Source of the DNA: Phalacrocorax aristotelis
Lineage: Eukaryota; Chordata; Aves; Suliformes; Phalacrocoracidae
DNA: 64,000 nucleotides
Reading direction: 5' to 3'
NCBI RefSeq assembly: GCF_949628215.1
Contig: NC_134298.1
Location: 434,001-498,000 of the forward strand
Each line of letters begins with the position of its first letter. Within the stretch, counting starts at the first letter, position 1. Of the stretch, positions 1 through 10,771 are shown one piece after another. A model generated the notes under the pieces. The model saw only the letters and a program-made list of their open reading frames with translations, did no database searches and was not told the DNA's origin. The translations under genes and the position numbers were made by a program.

Positions 1-271
1 CCATATGCACTGGGGCAGGGCTTTCTGAAGGTAAAGGACCTACTCCCTGTTTCACCTTCCCAGCACTAAGAGTCCTTCACCTCCACTAGACCTGAGAGAG
101 ACCATGATCAGTGCTCTGCGAACCCTCTTCTTTCCCCCAGAGACACCACTGCTTCTGTTCCAACCATGGACATCTTCTACCTCAGTAGAGCAGGGTGGGA
201 ACCTAGATAGCCAGGCTGCCTGTGCCCTGCACATGAACATTTCTGTCTGACTCTTTCCTTTGCATCACCAG

Positions 272-3228
272 GATCCAGCAGTGGGTGAGGGAGCCGTCAC
301 CCTCCAGTACCACGTGGGCAGCCAGTCCTTCAGTTACACACTCAGGTTCTCACTGTCCCCATCATCAAACAACAGGTGAGAGGATAACACACTTGCCCAC
401 AAGGCAGGGTGGCATTGGCAAAGTCTGGAGGAGGGACAGCAGGTGTCATTTGCTTGCATCCTTCCCACTGTAGCCTGAGGCGGGAAGAGAAGCTGGGCAT
501 CCAGTGCTGTCTCCTTGTCCCCTCTGCCCTGAGCTTGGGAGAGGACCTGGGTGACCATTACCCCAGTGCCCCCTCTCTTTGCTCCACGTGTCCCATGCCA
601 CTCCCCGAGGTGGAACCAAGGACTAACTCCCTGCCCCTGCAGGCTGCCTGTGCACCGCATGGCCATGATGCACCTACTGTGGAAACTGGCCTGGGAGAGG
701 ACCAGCAGGGCAGAGAAGGACGTCCAGCACAGTGAAGTTAAGTCCAGCATCAGCCTGGGGATTCCGTCCCCCTTCACAGCCAGCGTGGCAGTAAGCATGA
801 AACAGAGGGATGCCTGGCAGCATGGTAAGGCCAGAAACAGTGGGGATAGGACTGGGAGGAGAAAGCAGGACTTATTGGTCTGATGCCTCCTCACCACCAG
901 CAGCACCCTATCCTGTGGGCCTGACCAGCCTTTTGCCTATCTCTAATACCCATGAGTCTAACCCCCATCTCCCTGCCTCTCTCCCCATATTCTTTGCCTC
1001 CAGAATCTGCCATGTTTTTCTTTCCCTCTTGCAACCTGGTTCCCTGCCAGCTGCTCTGGTTGCGTGGCTTCAGGCCTGTGTGGTTCAAGTCCACCAAGTT
1101 TTGGATGGTCCAGAAGTGCCAGTTCTGCCTTGAGATGCTTGGTCGCAAAGCCCCTGACACTGAGGCACTCACCCAGTTTTCAGCATCCTATAGCGGTAAG
1201 GAGGACCTTCTTAGCTGAGCATTCTCAAAATGTTCTGGACTAGGGTTGAACCCTCCTTTCAGCATTTATCTTCTCACCAGACTTCCTTATTGTCATTGTG
1301 CTGGGGATGGATGGAGTGACAGACAAAGCAAACTCCTACATCTCAACTCTGGGCTGGAAACCAAGAATCAAATTCCTTAATACTTCCCTTTTTCCAACTA
1401 TCCTTAACTCCATACACAAACACTTCAGTTTCTCACACTTTCTTGGAAGTGCACAGCATTAGGATAAGAGGCAACAGACACAATTTGGAACATGGGAAAT
1501 GCTGAATGGGTATGAGGGAAATTTATTTTCCTTTAAAGCAAATGGATAATAAAAAACTGGTGGAATCTCTACCCTTAGAGTTATTCAAGACTTGACTACA
1601 CAGGTACCTGAGTGAGCTGTTCTAATGACACCTGCTTTGAATTGGGATTTGGATGAGATGACTTCCAGAGGTCCCTTTCAACCTCTGTGTACCTTTAGGC
1701 CAGCCTTAAATGACCCTTAGTCCTGCCTCAACTACTCCGTGCCTGAGTGCTTCTTTTTCTGCCCATAAAAGCTCTTAAATCTGCCCCAGAACTGAGCCAT
1801 GCCTGGGATAAAAATGACCATGGGCTGTGCTTGACCCTCCTCAGCTTCACTCTGTTGTGACGCAGTGCTGCTGTAGCTCTAATGAACTCTTACATCTTGG
1901 AATGTGGAAAGGAAAAGCTGATGCTGAGGCTGGTGGGTTTGAATGGATGATGGAGAAGGACCCCTGTGGGGGCCTCAGTGGTGAACATGAACCATAATTG
2001 CAGAAGTGGCGGGGAGGAGTAACATTAAGGAAGCTCATGGGCAGAATTAAGGATGTTCAGAGAGAATTACATGTGCTGGGTAAACTAGAACATATAGGAC
2101 AGATTTTAGGATACTTATGAGGGACTGGGAAGATCTGAGGATGCTCTGGGAGGTCTGGAAAAAGTTCAGAATGCTTGTGGAGGACTAGGAAAAACTGGGA
2201 AGTCCAGAGAGGATGGAGAACAGTTAGGTATGCCTGGAGAAGGCAGAATTTAAGGTTACTAGCCATTGCCTATCTCATATAAGCTGTGTGAATGTTTCTG
2301 TATTCCAGAGCGGGAGCCTTCTCCTGAAGAGCAGGTGATGGAAGATGCACCAGCATTTAACAGCAGTTGGGACTGGACAATTTCACCACTGTCAACAAGG
2401 CTGTGTGACTTCTCCAGGCTCAGGGTGGTGGTGGCACTCCAGAAAGCAAATGGCTCCTGGGCCCTCACCACAGCCCTGGCCTCTGCCTTGGGGCTCAGCA
2501 AGGCTGATGTTGAGGGGCAAAGGCCCAGTGAGGTAAGCAGGTCAAGGGCACAAGTGGGGCACCATCATGAGCTGAACCTTCCCCTGCTCCAAGTGTCCAG
2601 TCTGAGCTTCTGAGCTGAACCGAGAGGAAGAGATCAAAACAGTCTGGATTAGAGCTTCTCCGCTCGTCGAAGTGGGCCATGGAGGGTGAGGGTGGAATCA
2701 GCAGAGGTACCTGGGAACTTTCTGATTTTGAGGATTTCAGAAGCTTAGAGAGTTTATGTGTATGTGTGGAGGTTTTACTTTGTCCCTGTGCTGCTTTAGG
2801 TCTGATTTTTTTATTTCTTCCCCTTGATTGTCTTGTTTTCCCCCACAGGATGTGCAGCCAACTGCCTGGGCCACAGTCTTGGCGTTAGCCTGGTTGCACC
2901 AGTATAAATGGAAAGTATCTTGGTCAGAGCTTCTGCAGGCCAAAGCTTGTAGGTGGCTGCGAGACCAAGCTGGTAAGATTTGGCTGGGAGGAGTCACGCT
3001 TTGGGCCTTTCCCCGCAAATCCACAGCCGACACCCATTGACCCACGTTCCTCTTTCCCAGTGCTCCTGTACAGCAGTCTATGAGACTGTCAATACACAAT
3101 TCCCTTACTGAGTTGTGGGCCCCCTCTACTTTTTCTCCCTGCTTGCAGAGGTCCAGCTGGATGAATGTCTGGAGGCAGCAAATTCCCTGCTAGGCTGCTT
3201 TGTGGATCCCAGCATCTTCAGGATTTGA
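272..3228 (+). CDS. VWA5A-like gene, 3' exons (partial, 5' end outside window)
   Basis: Five spliced exons read without a stop and resemble the C-terminal half of the VWA5A family (VIT plus VWA domain proteins). Exon 272-375 encodes DPAVGEGAVTLQYHVGSQSF and on to SFSYTLRFSL; exon 643-824 starts LPVHRMAMMHLLW and ends in SSISLGIPSPFTASVAV; exon 2309-2532 contains VVALQKANGSWALTTALASA; exon 2849-2972 contains PTAWATVLALAWLHQ; exon 3149-3228 ends VDPSIFRI then TGA. All junctions have AG acceptors and GT donors (for example AG/GTGAG at 375, GAG/GTAAGC at 2532), and phases agree. VWA5A proteins end the same way (a 'QKADGSW' motif, a 'WATILAVIWLH' helix, then 'SVDPAIF'). At least one exon between 824 and 2309 is not identified with confidence; 1049-1194, which ends at a good donor, is a candidate. 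The cellular role of this family is poorly defined. The assignment to the family is firm; orthology to VWA5A rather than a bird-specific paralogue is inferred. Confidence 0.78.
1547..1700 (+). mobile_element. CR1 LINE 3' fragment, old
   Basis: The stretch carries the diverged CR1 3' tail pattern: a line like 'ggtggaatctctacccttagag', then 'gatgacttccagaggtccctttcaacctc'-type sequence split by drift. It lies in an intron of the VWA5A-like gene, in sense orientation. Only the conserved tail is left. Confidence 0.5.
2045..2262. repeat. Degenerate tandem repeat, unit about 30 bp
   Basis: Seven or so units of roughly 30 bp follow one another, most starting AGGATGCT or a near variant and containing GGGA(G/C)(G/T)ACTGGGAA-like text; clear starts are near 2109, 2136, 2166 and 2228. 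The array sits in an intron, ending about 45 bp before the exon at 2309. Units have drifted to perhaps 60-75 percent identity by eye. Confidence 0.55.
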
Positions 3229-4030
3229 ACTTACCCCACTACCTGGGGTGCGCAAGAAGCTGGGTGGGAACACAGCCAGGATAGCTGACCCGAAATGGCC
3301 AAAGCGATGTATCACATACCATTAGCATCATGCCCTTGTGGGACTGGCTCAGTGGGTGCTTAGTTGTTTTCTGGGGCCAACCCACCTCAGCTGGCTTGTT
3401 CACACATTTGCTCTCTACCATATTATGAGAGTTTCCACTGGGTTCTGAAAAATAACCCTAAATACATATACTAAACTTTGCTTCATTTTCCCACATTCTG
3501 CTTTTCTCTGAGGTTTACTCAAATAGTCATCTGCTCAAAATATCAGATCTCAAGGAGAAAAATGCTGTTCAGATACTAGAGAAAAACACCTTCTTCATGA
3601 ATCTGTTTGTCTGCCTGTCTCTTTAGCTAGCGAGCTATTTCCCTCCCTACCTGCCTGCCTATGTACCTTTCTGTTTTTCATAGACATGTAAGACAAATTT
3701 TATTTGGTTTTGCAGGCATTGATTCACTCATCCTCACAAGCTAGAGGACTTTGTTTGTTTGTTTGTTTAAAGGAGGGTTTGTCAAATAAAGGGGTGGATT
3801 TCATTGCATCACTGCAGTGCCTACTGTAGGTGCCCAGTGCCATTTCAGCTGTTCTGAGGTATCTGAAACACCTGCCAGATAGGAGGGGCAGGATAATAAA
3901 GGACTGATTTTCTGAGGTGACAGCTGGAGTGTGAATGGAATACCATGTGGCATGGGATTCAGCTGCCTAAATATGGATGTCTTTATCATTATGATAGACC
4001 ATTATGATGTTCTAGGATTTTCAAGTGTAT
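3229..4030. other. Gene-free stretch after the VWA5A-like stop
   Basis: It should hold the 3' UTR of the VWA5A-like gene. A short (TTTG)n run lies at 3750-3768 and an AATAAA at about 3785. Nothing else was recognised. Confidence 0.4.
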
Positions 4031-4755
4031 TGAGATTACATGGCAAGCTTTTGGCAGTGGTGAGGCTGCAGGGGTGACCTCTGTGGGAAGAGATTGCCCC
4101 ATCCCAGTCACAGACAGTTCCAAAACAGACCCACTGCTGGCCAAAGCTGAGCCAATCAGCAAATATGGTGGCACCCCTGTAAAAGCATATTTAAGAAAAG
4201 GTAAAAAATGCCGCACAGGCAAAGCAGGAGGGAAAAAAAGGAGGGAGAACAACAGTGCAAACGCCAAGGTAAGAGGGAGAGGAGGAGGAGGAGGTATCTT
4301 ACTGTAGACCCTGTGCTGGAGCGGATGGATGTTTGCTAAAGGAATTGCAGCCCATGGAGAGGACCCATGCTGGAGCAGAAAAAAAGAGTGAGGAGGAAGG
4401 AGCACCAGAAAGAAACTGCTATGTATTGACCATAGTCCCCTAGCCTCCACCCTGCCTGTACAAATGGCGGGGTGGGGGGTAGAGGAAGAGTCAGGAGTGA
4501 AGGAGTGAAGTTGAGCCTGGGAAGAAGGGGACCTGGGTGGAGGGTGTTCTAGTTTTTTATCTTTGTTTCTCACCATCTTACTTTATTTTTAATTGTCAAT
4601 AAATTATATTAACATTCCCCAAGCCAAGTCTGTTTTGCCCATGACAGTAATTGCTAAGCAATCTCCCTGTCTTTTTCCTGACCCACAAGCTTTTTAATTT
4701 ATTTTTCTACCCTGTCCTGTTGAGGAAGAGGCGTGAGAGAATTGCTGCATGGGCA
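4031..4755 (+). mobile_element. Solo LTR of an avian ERV, truncated at its 3' end
   Basis: It aligns by eye with the complete LTR at 32341-33078: both share 'GGCCTGCAGGGGTGACCTCTG'-like text near the start (split here as GGCTGCAGGGGTGACCTCTG), a purine-rich middle, TCAATAAATTA or GGTAATAAATTA, and the 'CCTGTCCTGTTGAGGA' stretch near the end. A CR1 tail replaces its last part at 4756. No internal viral sequence is attached. A fossil. Confidence 0.75.
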
Positions 4756-4917
4756 TCGAGAGGAAAATTTTTCACAGTGGTTGACTCGGCCATGTTGGAC
4801 ACCTTCAGCAGTTGTCTGGACAGGGTGCTGGGCCATCTTGTCTAGACTGTGGTCTTCCTAGAAAGGTTGGACTAGATGATCCCTGAGGTCCCTTCCAACC
4901 TGTGAGTCTGTGATTCT
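4756..4917 (+). mobile_element. CR1 LINE 3' fragment, young subfamily
   Basis: It matches the last about 160 bp of the long CR1 copies at 38720-38925 and 51290-51480, including TTTTTCACAGTGG, GTTGACTCGGCCA, CTGGGCCATCTTGT and GGTTGGACTAGATGATCCCT. It is 5'-truncated and joined directly to the LTR on its left. Confidence 0.88.
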
Positions 4918-4920
4918 GGT

Positions 4921-5395
4921 TCAACACCCCTCCCATGGGCAGGGACATCTTTCACTAAATCAAGTTCCTGAAAGCTCTGTCCAACCTGACTTTGAACACT
5001 TAAAAGGAAGGGACATCCACAACATCTCTGGGCAACCTGTTACAGTGCCTCACCACCATTTGTAAAAAAATGTCTTCCTTACATCCAATTTAAGCTACTG
5101 TCTTTCAGTTTAAAACTCTTCTCCCTTGTCCTGTCACTACAGGCCCTGGAAAAATGTCACTCTCTTTTATAAGCCCCCTTTATATATTGAATAGCTGCAA
5201 TAAGGTCTCTACAGATCATTCTTTCCTCCAGGCTGAACAACCCCAACTGTCTCAGCCTTTTTCATAGGAGAGGTGTTCCACCCCTCAGATCATTTATGTG
5301 GCCCTCTTGTGAACCCACTCTAGTAAGTTCATGCCTTTCTTTTACCGGGGACCTCAAAGCTGGATGCGGTACTCCAGGTGGTGTTTCACAAGACT
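4921..5395 (-). mobile_element. CR1 LINE fragment, older subfamily, antisense
   Basis: The + strand reads as the reverse complement of a CR1 3' region: 'catgggcagggacatctttca', then 'cttgtcctgtcactacaggc' and 'tccaggctgaacaacccc', ending 'tactccaggtggtgtttcac'. The reverse strand would encode the CR1 C-terminal region with many disruptions. It abuts the + strand CR1 tail at 4917, so the two are tail to tail. Confidence 0.82.
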
Positions 5396-7429
5396 AGAGT
5401 TAGTGTAGATGCCAGTGATGTAATTATAGCAATAGCCATAAAACCAGGAAACAGATTCAAGTCAGAGTCAGGACTTGTAGTTCATCTGGTCTGTTTAAAC
5501 AATGGCTTACCTATTGCCAAATATCAATCACAAGACATTGCTGCTGGAAGGTAACATTCCAGAAGAACATTTGTGCAAGGCAGCCACTAGCAGACATTCT
5601 CCCACCCCCTGTCAGGAAGCTGGCCAGCGTCCTAGGCAGGATGGTGGAGGCATAATCAGTCTCCGAGGATGACAGCTTCCCTAGACAAAGTACATTGGTG
5701 TGTAAAGGTGCTGATCAGTTCCAACTAGAGCAGTTATCAGGATGTTTCCACTCACAGTAACCCTGTAAATGATGGGGAAAAACAAGAAAAGGAAACCCAT
5801 TGTTCAGGAAGATACTCAAATGCAAGGAGAATAGACTCCATAATACTGGGTTGATTTCTGCACTCTGTTTTTGATATCAGTCTTATCTAGGCAGTAAGAA
5901 TGAACCAGAAATACTTTCAATTATCATCAAACATCCTTGCTTTCTTTCCTGAATGTAGAACTCCTTAATTCCCTTGTCATGTTTTTGCCTATCAGCTGAA
6001 CCAGGACCTCAGAAATGAAAAGTGCATTGAGAAGGAGGGAAGGAGGAAAACAAGAAAGGTTCCTCAGTATCAAAATTACTTCCAGTTTTATTGAAGATGT
6101 GCATTATTCTCTGATGAGGACTTCTGAGCTACATCTTCTTTCAAACTCTATAATAAAAAGAAGCCAGGGTCTTTCAGAAACAAAGGGTTTTACAAGGAAG
6201 CCCAGGAAATCCCTGCTGAATGTCAAGAAGAGTGCCAGCTGACAAATGACTGCATGATGATTCCTTCAATAAATGCCAGGCAATTACCACAAGTCAACTG
6301 TGCCTTCCCTGCATACATCCAACTTTTGATTTCTTTATGCTGTAAGAACACCCTGTATACCTCTATGTGTGCTCTAAGATTGGCACTCACATGCTCAAGC
6401 AGCACTTGGTTACTTTTTCCTCAACGTTCAAGGGACTTCCTGGTGACATGAGATGCCTCCTGTATCCTTCATGTCTCACTTGATACCACTGCCCCTGTAG
6501 CCAGAGGTGGAGGCTTATTTTCTAGTCATATTCTCTTCATCAGGTTCTGGTAGCGCTGACATCCAAATTCCCATCTCCAATGCTTTCTACTGTTTGGAGG
6601 GAAACTGCAGGTGGAGATAGGTGACCTAGGCATGCACATGACCATACCATTGTGATGCTGCTAGTGTGGGACATTCAGGAAATGCTGTTCTTTCGAAATA
6701 AAAGACACACAATAAGCTGAAGTTAAATGTAACTTTCTCGAATAAAGGCAAGTGAAACCTGGCTAACCTATGAAGTGGTGACAGATGCATCTTTTTTTAT
6801 TGCTTTCTTAAGTGTTTTCAGTATGCTACACTCATATTGAAATTTAAAAATTAATGAAAAAAGTGAAATTAATGAAAAAATTACTTACTCTGAACTCTGT
6901 CTCTGTTCACCACCAAAGACATGAATCTAGGTATGCTCTATATTGCTAGTTCTACAGGGGAAAAAAAAAGGTGTTTGTAGGTTTGACTTCCAGCATCACT
7001 TTGAGAGTGACTGATTTCTTCTTTATCAAAATATTCTCAAATTATACATGCTGAGGTATTGTCCTGAATGGAGTAACAATAAAGAAAATTTTGACATTTT
7101 TCAGCAGTTCTGATAACTCTGTGTGGTTGCAAATGAAAACCACATCTACAGGCAGAATCATTGCAGTTGAACTCCTTTAAGCCAACTTTCCAAACCCTAA
7201 AAAATCTGTAAAGATGGAAAATCAGATATGAATGTCCATCCTGAGACAAGCCCCTGGTTAGTCTGCTTGTCGATGTCAAGGGGAGGGAGAAAGGGCAAAT
7301 GAAATGCAAGCAAACATCAGTAAGGGAGTTTCAGGAATATGACCTTTGAGTTTAGTGGTTGCCTTACAAAAAAAAATAATATAATAATAATAAAAATAGA
7401 GTACTACCTTTTTTACAGTGACCTGATGA
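5396..7429. other. Gene-free stretch
   Basis: No gene, RNA or recognisable repeat was seen. There are short A-rich runs (for example 6961-6971 and 7368-7395, the latter an ATA/AAT microsatellite). The small open frames here have no motif I can place. Confidence 0.4.
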
Positions 7430-7650
7430 ACACAACAAAAAGCAGTTTTACTATAGGGTGGTCGAACTGTGGAATGGATTGCCCAGAGATGTTGTGGAGT
7501 TTCCATCTGTGGAAGTATTCAAAACCCATCTAGACACAGTTTTGGAACATGTTCTACCTGACCCTGCTTGAGCAGGGGGAGATTGGATAAGATGACCTTG
7601 AGTTCCCTTCCAACTTAATTATTAGTGATTCTGTGACACTGTAATTCCAC
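7430..7650 (+). mobile_element. CR1 LINE 3' fragment
   Basis: It reads through the usual CR1 tail order: 'gtggaatggattgcccagag', 'tattcaaaacccatctagac', 'cttccaacttaattatta', then GTGATTCTGTGACACTG. It is 5'-truncated and moderately diverged, and lies just upstream of an OR pseudogene on the same strand. Confidence 0.85.
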
Positions 7651-7795
7651 CTTAGTGAAGAAGGTAAATCTAGTTTTCTTACTGTCAAACTCTTTCCAAG
7701 GCTGGAGTGGAATCAGTGCAGTAATCCTTCACATGTTCCTAGAGTTTTCATTTGTATGACCGAGCCTCTGTCCTCTAGATCTGTTCTGCATGCTG

Positions 7796-8500
7796 ACCCA
7801 AGGAATAGAACTTCTGTGACAGAATTCAGTCCACAGGGTTTTTCATCAGAGATGACTCCCTCTGTTGCACTTGCTCTTTTGTCTTGTAGTTGTTTCTGGG
7901 AACACTCTTACTGTATGTGTGGACTGAAGCCTCCACATCACCATTTATTTTTTCTTGGGTAATCTTTCATTCTTGAGATCTGCTATACAACCAATATTGT
8001 TCCTAGGATATTAACCAATTTTCTTACAGAGAAAAAAGTCTCTCTTTCAGGGACTGTACTGCAGTTGTGTGTTTGGCTCTTTGGGAGGAACTGAACATCT
8101 TCTATCAGCCATGATATTTTGTGATCACCATTTAGCTATCTGTAATCCTCTTCATTATACAGCTATAATGAACCAGAATATTATTCCAGGGCTGGCAGAT
8201 CTTTTCTGAACTACTGGCTTGGCAGTCACCTTGGTGATCATTGTATTGATGCTGAGTTTGACTTCCTGTGGCCCCAATGGGGCTGCAGAAAGCCATTTCT
8301 ACTTGTTCATCTCCCCTCATTGTCATCATGACTTTCTGTGGGATCCTTGCGATCATGTATGTATTACCACCTGCCAAATAAAGTGTTCTCCACCTTCTAT
8401 ACAATTGTGATTCCAATGGCAAATCCCCTCACATACACCTTGAGAAACAAGGAAGTCCAGGAAGCCATTAAGAGGTTCTGGGGTAGAAAATCAACTTTGC
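7796..8500 (+). pseudogene. Olfactory receptor pseudogene
   Basis: Fragments in all three frames follow OR order: NRTSVTEF and GFSSEMTPSVALAL (N-terminus and TM1), FFLGNLSFLEICYTTNIVP in the 7945-8010 region (TM2), FCDHHLAICNPLHYTAIMN around 8115-8175 (the MAYDRYVAIC region, with Y/R replaced), VTLVIIVLMLSLTSCGPN around 8225-8280 (TM4 to loop), then [19 protein letters not shown] around 8425-8480 (the PxIYSLRN end). Several frameshifts separate them, a TGA lies just before 8220, and the TM5-TM6 part is short. It cannot make a receptor. The motif set suggests a class II (tetrapod 'gamma') receptor. Confidence 0.85.
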
Positions 8501-8689
8501 GTTATTATTTTGGGGGATTTCTGGATGCTGTAACCATCCTGGCGTATGGGGTAAATACGATCTAATCTTAAGCATGAGATTCAACTGTCCAATCACCATA
8601 AAAATTGTAGGTGTGGAAGAGTAACCATTGTTAAAATATGATGAATTTTCCATAGGGCTTGACCTTGGCTAGCAGCCAGACCACAGAAT

Positions 8690-8740
8690 CACAGACTCAC
8701 AGGTTGGAAGGAACCTCAGGGATCATCTATTCCAACCTCG
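8690..8740 (-). mobile_element. CR1 LINE 3' end, very short
   Basis: About 50 bp read as the reverse complement of a CR1 tail: CACAGAATCACAGACTCACAG, then GGTTGGAAGGAACCTCAGGG and ATCATCTATTCCAACCT. It interrupts or abuts the LTR that follows at about 8741. Confidence 0.8.
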
Positions 8741-9140
8741 TGGGTTAGGATAAGAACAGTGTAATAATTAAAATAAAACAGCAACAACAAAAATCCTATG
8801 GAAAGGAAAACAACGAGAGGTGTGAAACCCGGGGGAGGTGGGGGGGGGAGGAAGGGGGATGAACCACCAAAACAAACCGCACGCAACACAGCCACTCACC
8901 ACCCACCAACCCAACACCACCAGCCCCTGAGCCACAACTGCCCCCTTTAATATACTGGTCATGGTGTCACATGGTATGAAATGAACGTGCCTTTGGCCAG
9001 TCAGGGTCAGCTGCCCCAGCCGTGGCCCCACCCCTCCCAGCCCCCTGCCCATGTGGCAGAGCGCAGGAAGCCGGAAAGGTCCCAGACCACCACAGGCACC
9101 ACAGTGAAGAGAATTAACCCCTTCTCAGCCAAAACCAGCA
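8741..9140 (-). mobile_element. Solo LTR of a class II-type avian ERV, antisense
   Basis: The reverse strand starts TGCTGGTTTTGGCTGAGA at 9140 and runs in parallel with the LTR at 41994-42556: 'gcagctgacc', 'ggccaatgggatattcc'-like text, a TATA-like 'agtatatta', then GTTGGGTTGGTGGGTGG. The 3' end is cut by the CR1 tail at 8740. Flanking text shows no convincing target-site duplication. A fossil. Confidence 0.8.
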
Positions 9141-9707
9141 TACCATGTAACACAACCTCCCTTGGAAAGAAGAGGTGTTTTCTGTGTTTAATTAGCATGA
9201 ATATAGACTCCTTTCTTTTTGTTCAAGCATTGTTAAATGTCTTAATATTTAACCTAAGCTTAGGGAGAGGTTATCTTTGCCATCAGCATTATCCATTTAA
9301 TCAAGGACAAGCATTCCTTTTGGAAGAAAAAGGAGAGTTGGCATGAGAAAATAGCCTTGAATTGTCCTTAGGTGACACACACCATATATGGATAAAAAGG
9401 GTTAGGTTACTTAATCCGTAAAGGACCCCCAAAGAGAGGAAGGCATGTGCAGAAGAATCTGAAGCAGAGCCAAGAAGAGTAACTTAATGCCATTATGCAG
9501 CCTATGTAGAATAGAATGAATATGTATTAGATAGGCAGAATATGTATGAATTTATTCATGAAGACTTGGACTACCCAGTTAGAGAGTGATTTCTGGCCTA
9601 GCCACATGGAGAAAAGAAAACCAGAAATCTTGTGGGAAGAAAAAGGGAGGAGAAAGAGCAGAAAGCATAGTTCAGGTTTCAGTAAGCTTATTGAAAATTG
9701 TTTGAAG
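9141..9707. other. Gene-free stretch
   Basis: Nothing was recognised between the LTR and the tetranucleotide repeat. Confidence 0.4.
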
Positions 9708-9800
9708 GTGGATGGGTGGATGGATGGATGGATGGATGGATGGATGGATGGATGGATGGATGGATGTGTAGGAATAGGTATGTGAATGGATGGATGGATG
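9708..9800 (+). repeat. (GGAT)n microsatellite
   Basis: About fourteen near-perfect GGAT units run from 9708 to 9765, followed after about 20 bp by a few more at 9785-9800. The WMDG repeats that can be translated from it are an artefact of the repeat. Confidence 0.95.
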
Positions 9801-9873
9801 TCTATGGAGAGGCAGGAATGTTATTAAATTATTTTCTTTCACATTCTCCATTGCATCCACATTCATCACAACC

Positions 9874-10771
9874 TCAAATTTCTGGGTGTTTAGAAATAAC
9901 TAGATTCCATTTGATGCTCTCCCTTAAGGCCTACTTAAACTGTGCGCTCCTCAAGCTACAGATGAATGGATCGAGCAGAGGAGATACCACAGTGTTCAAG
10001 ATGGTCACCACCTTGCTGAGGTCCAGTCTGTTGATCTGGGTGGATGTGAGGTACATGAAGATGCAGCTGCCATACACCATAGGCACCACAGTGACGTAAG
10101 AGGCACAGATGGAAAAGGCTTTCTGTCTCCAGCCACAGAGGTCTGCCTAAGCCAGGCTACCCAATAGGGTGAACAATACTAAGATGAAAATCATGTGCTC
10201 TAGGACCTTGCTGCTTCTGCATTTTAGCTCAATTATTCATGTACTATCATAGAAAAAAAAAGATTACTGATGTTTGAGCCACAGAATGGCATCTGGAAAT
10301 ATACCACTGATGGAGAAAAAATGAGCACAGCCCCACCAATCCAGGCAGTGATGAACAGCAGGCTGCAGACTTGTGAATTCATAATGGTCACATAGTGTAG
10401 AGGTTTGCAGATGGCCACATGCTTGTCAAAGGACATTACAGCTAACAGAAGAAACTCAGTGGTACCTAGCATGAAGTAGAGAAAAGCGTAAGTGAGACAA
10501 CCCCTTAAAGAAATTGGTTTCTTGCCTAAAGACAGGTTGGCCAATGCTTTGGGGATGACAGTGGTGGAAAGCCAATCTCTAAGATGGAGAGGTTCCTGAG
10601 GAAGATGTGCATGGGATTCTGAAAAGGATGGTTTATCAGGGTGATGGTGATGACGAGAACACTAGCTGTTAAAGTCAAATGTAGGCGAGTAACAGGATGG
10701 TAAAGAACACATAGATCATCATCCGCAACACCCAAGAGGATGAACTCAATCACTGTTGTTTGATTCTCCAT
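9874..10771 (-). pseudogene. Olfactory receptor pseudogene
   Basis: From ATG at 10771 it reads MENQTTVIEFILLGVADDDL, then ITLINHPFQNPMHIFLRNLS and ILEIGF (TM1-TM2). A frameshift follows near 10550, after which ANLSLGKKPISLRGCLTYAF, MSFDKHVAICKPLHYVTIMN, and FQMPFCGSNISN (TM3 to loop 2) continue in another frame. The TM5 region is partly missing. The tail reads [20 protein letters not shown], then [13 protein letters not shown], an in-frame TAG, and ALRESIKWN before TGA at 9874. The DRY-type motif is DKH, and the usual NPxIY is DPFIC. Length (about 900 bp) fits a once complete single-exon OR. It resembles OR6/OR11-type receptors, but I am not sure of the subfamily. Confidence 0.88.

Noticed and set aside
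1003-1194. Additional VWA5A-like exon
   Set aside because: A pyrimidine tract, an acceptor near 1048 and a donor at 1194 make it a candidate, but I could not match the translation to the family, so it is mentioned only within the gene entry.
3989-4576. 195-codon frame on the - strand
   Set aside because: It is the purine-rich LTR read backwards; the related LTR at 32.3-33.1 kb gives a similar shadow frame.
9708-9800. CRISPR-like regular repeat
   Set aside because: A 4-bp microsatellite in a vertebrate genome; no spacers.
9546-9869. Frames with repeated WMDG or HPSI
   Set aside because: Direct translation of the GGAT microsatellite.
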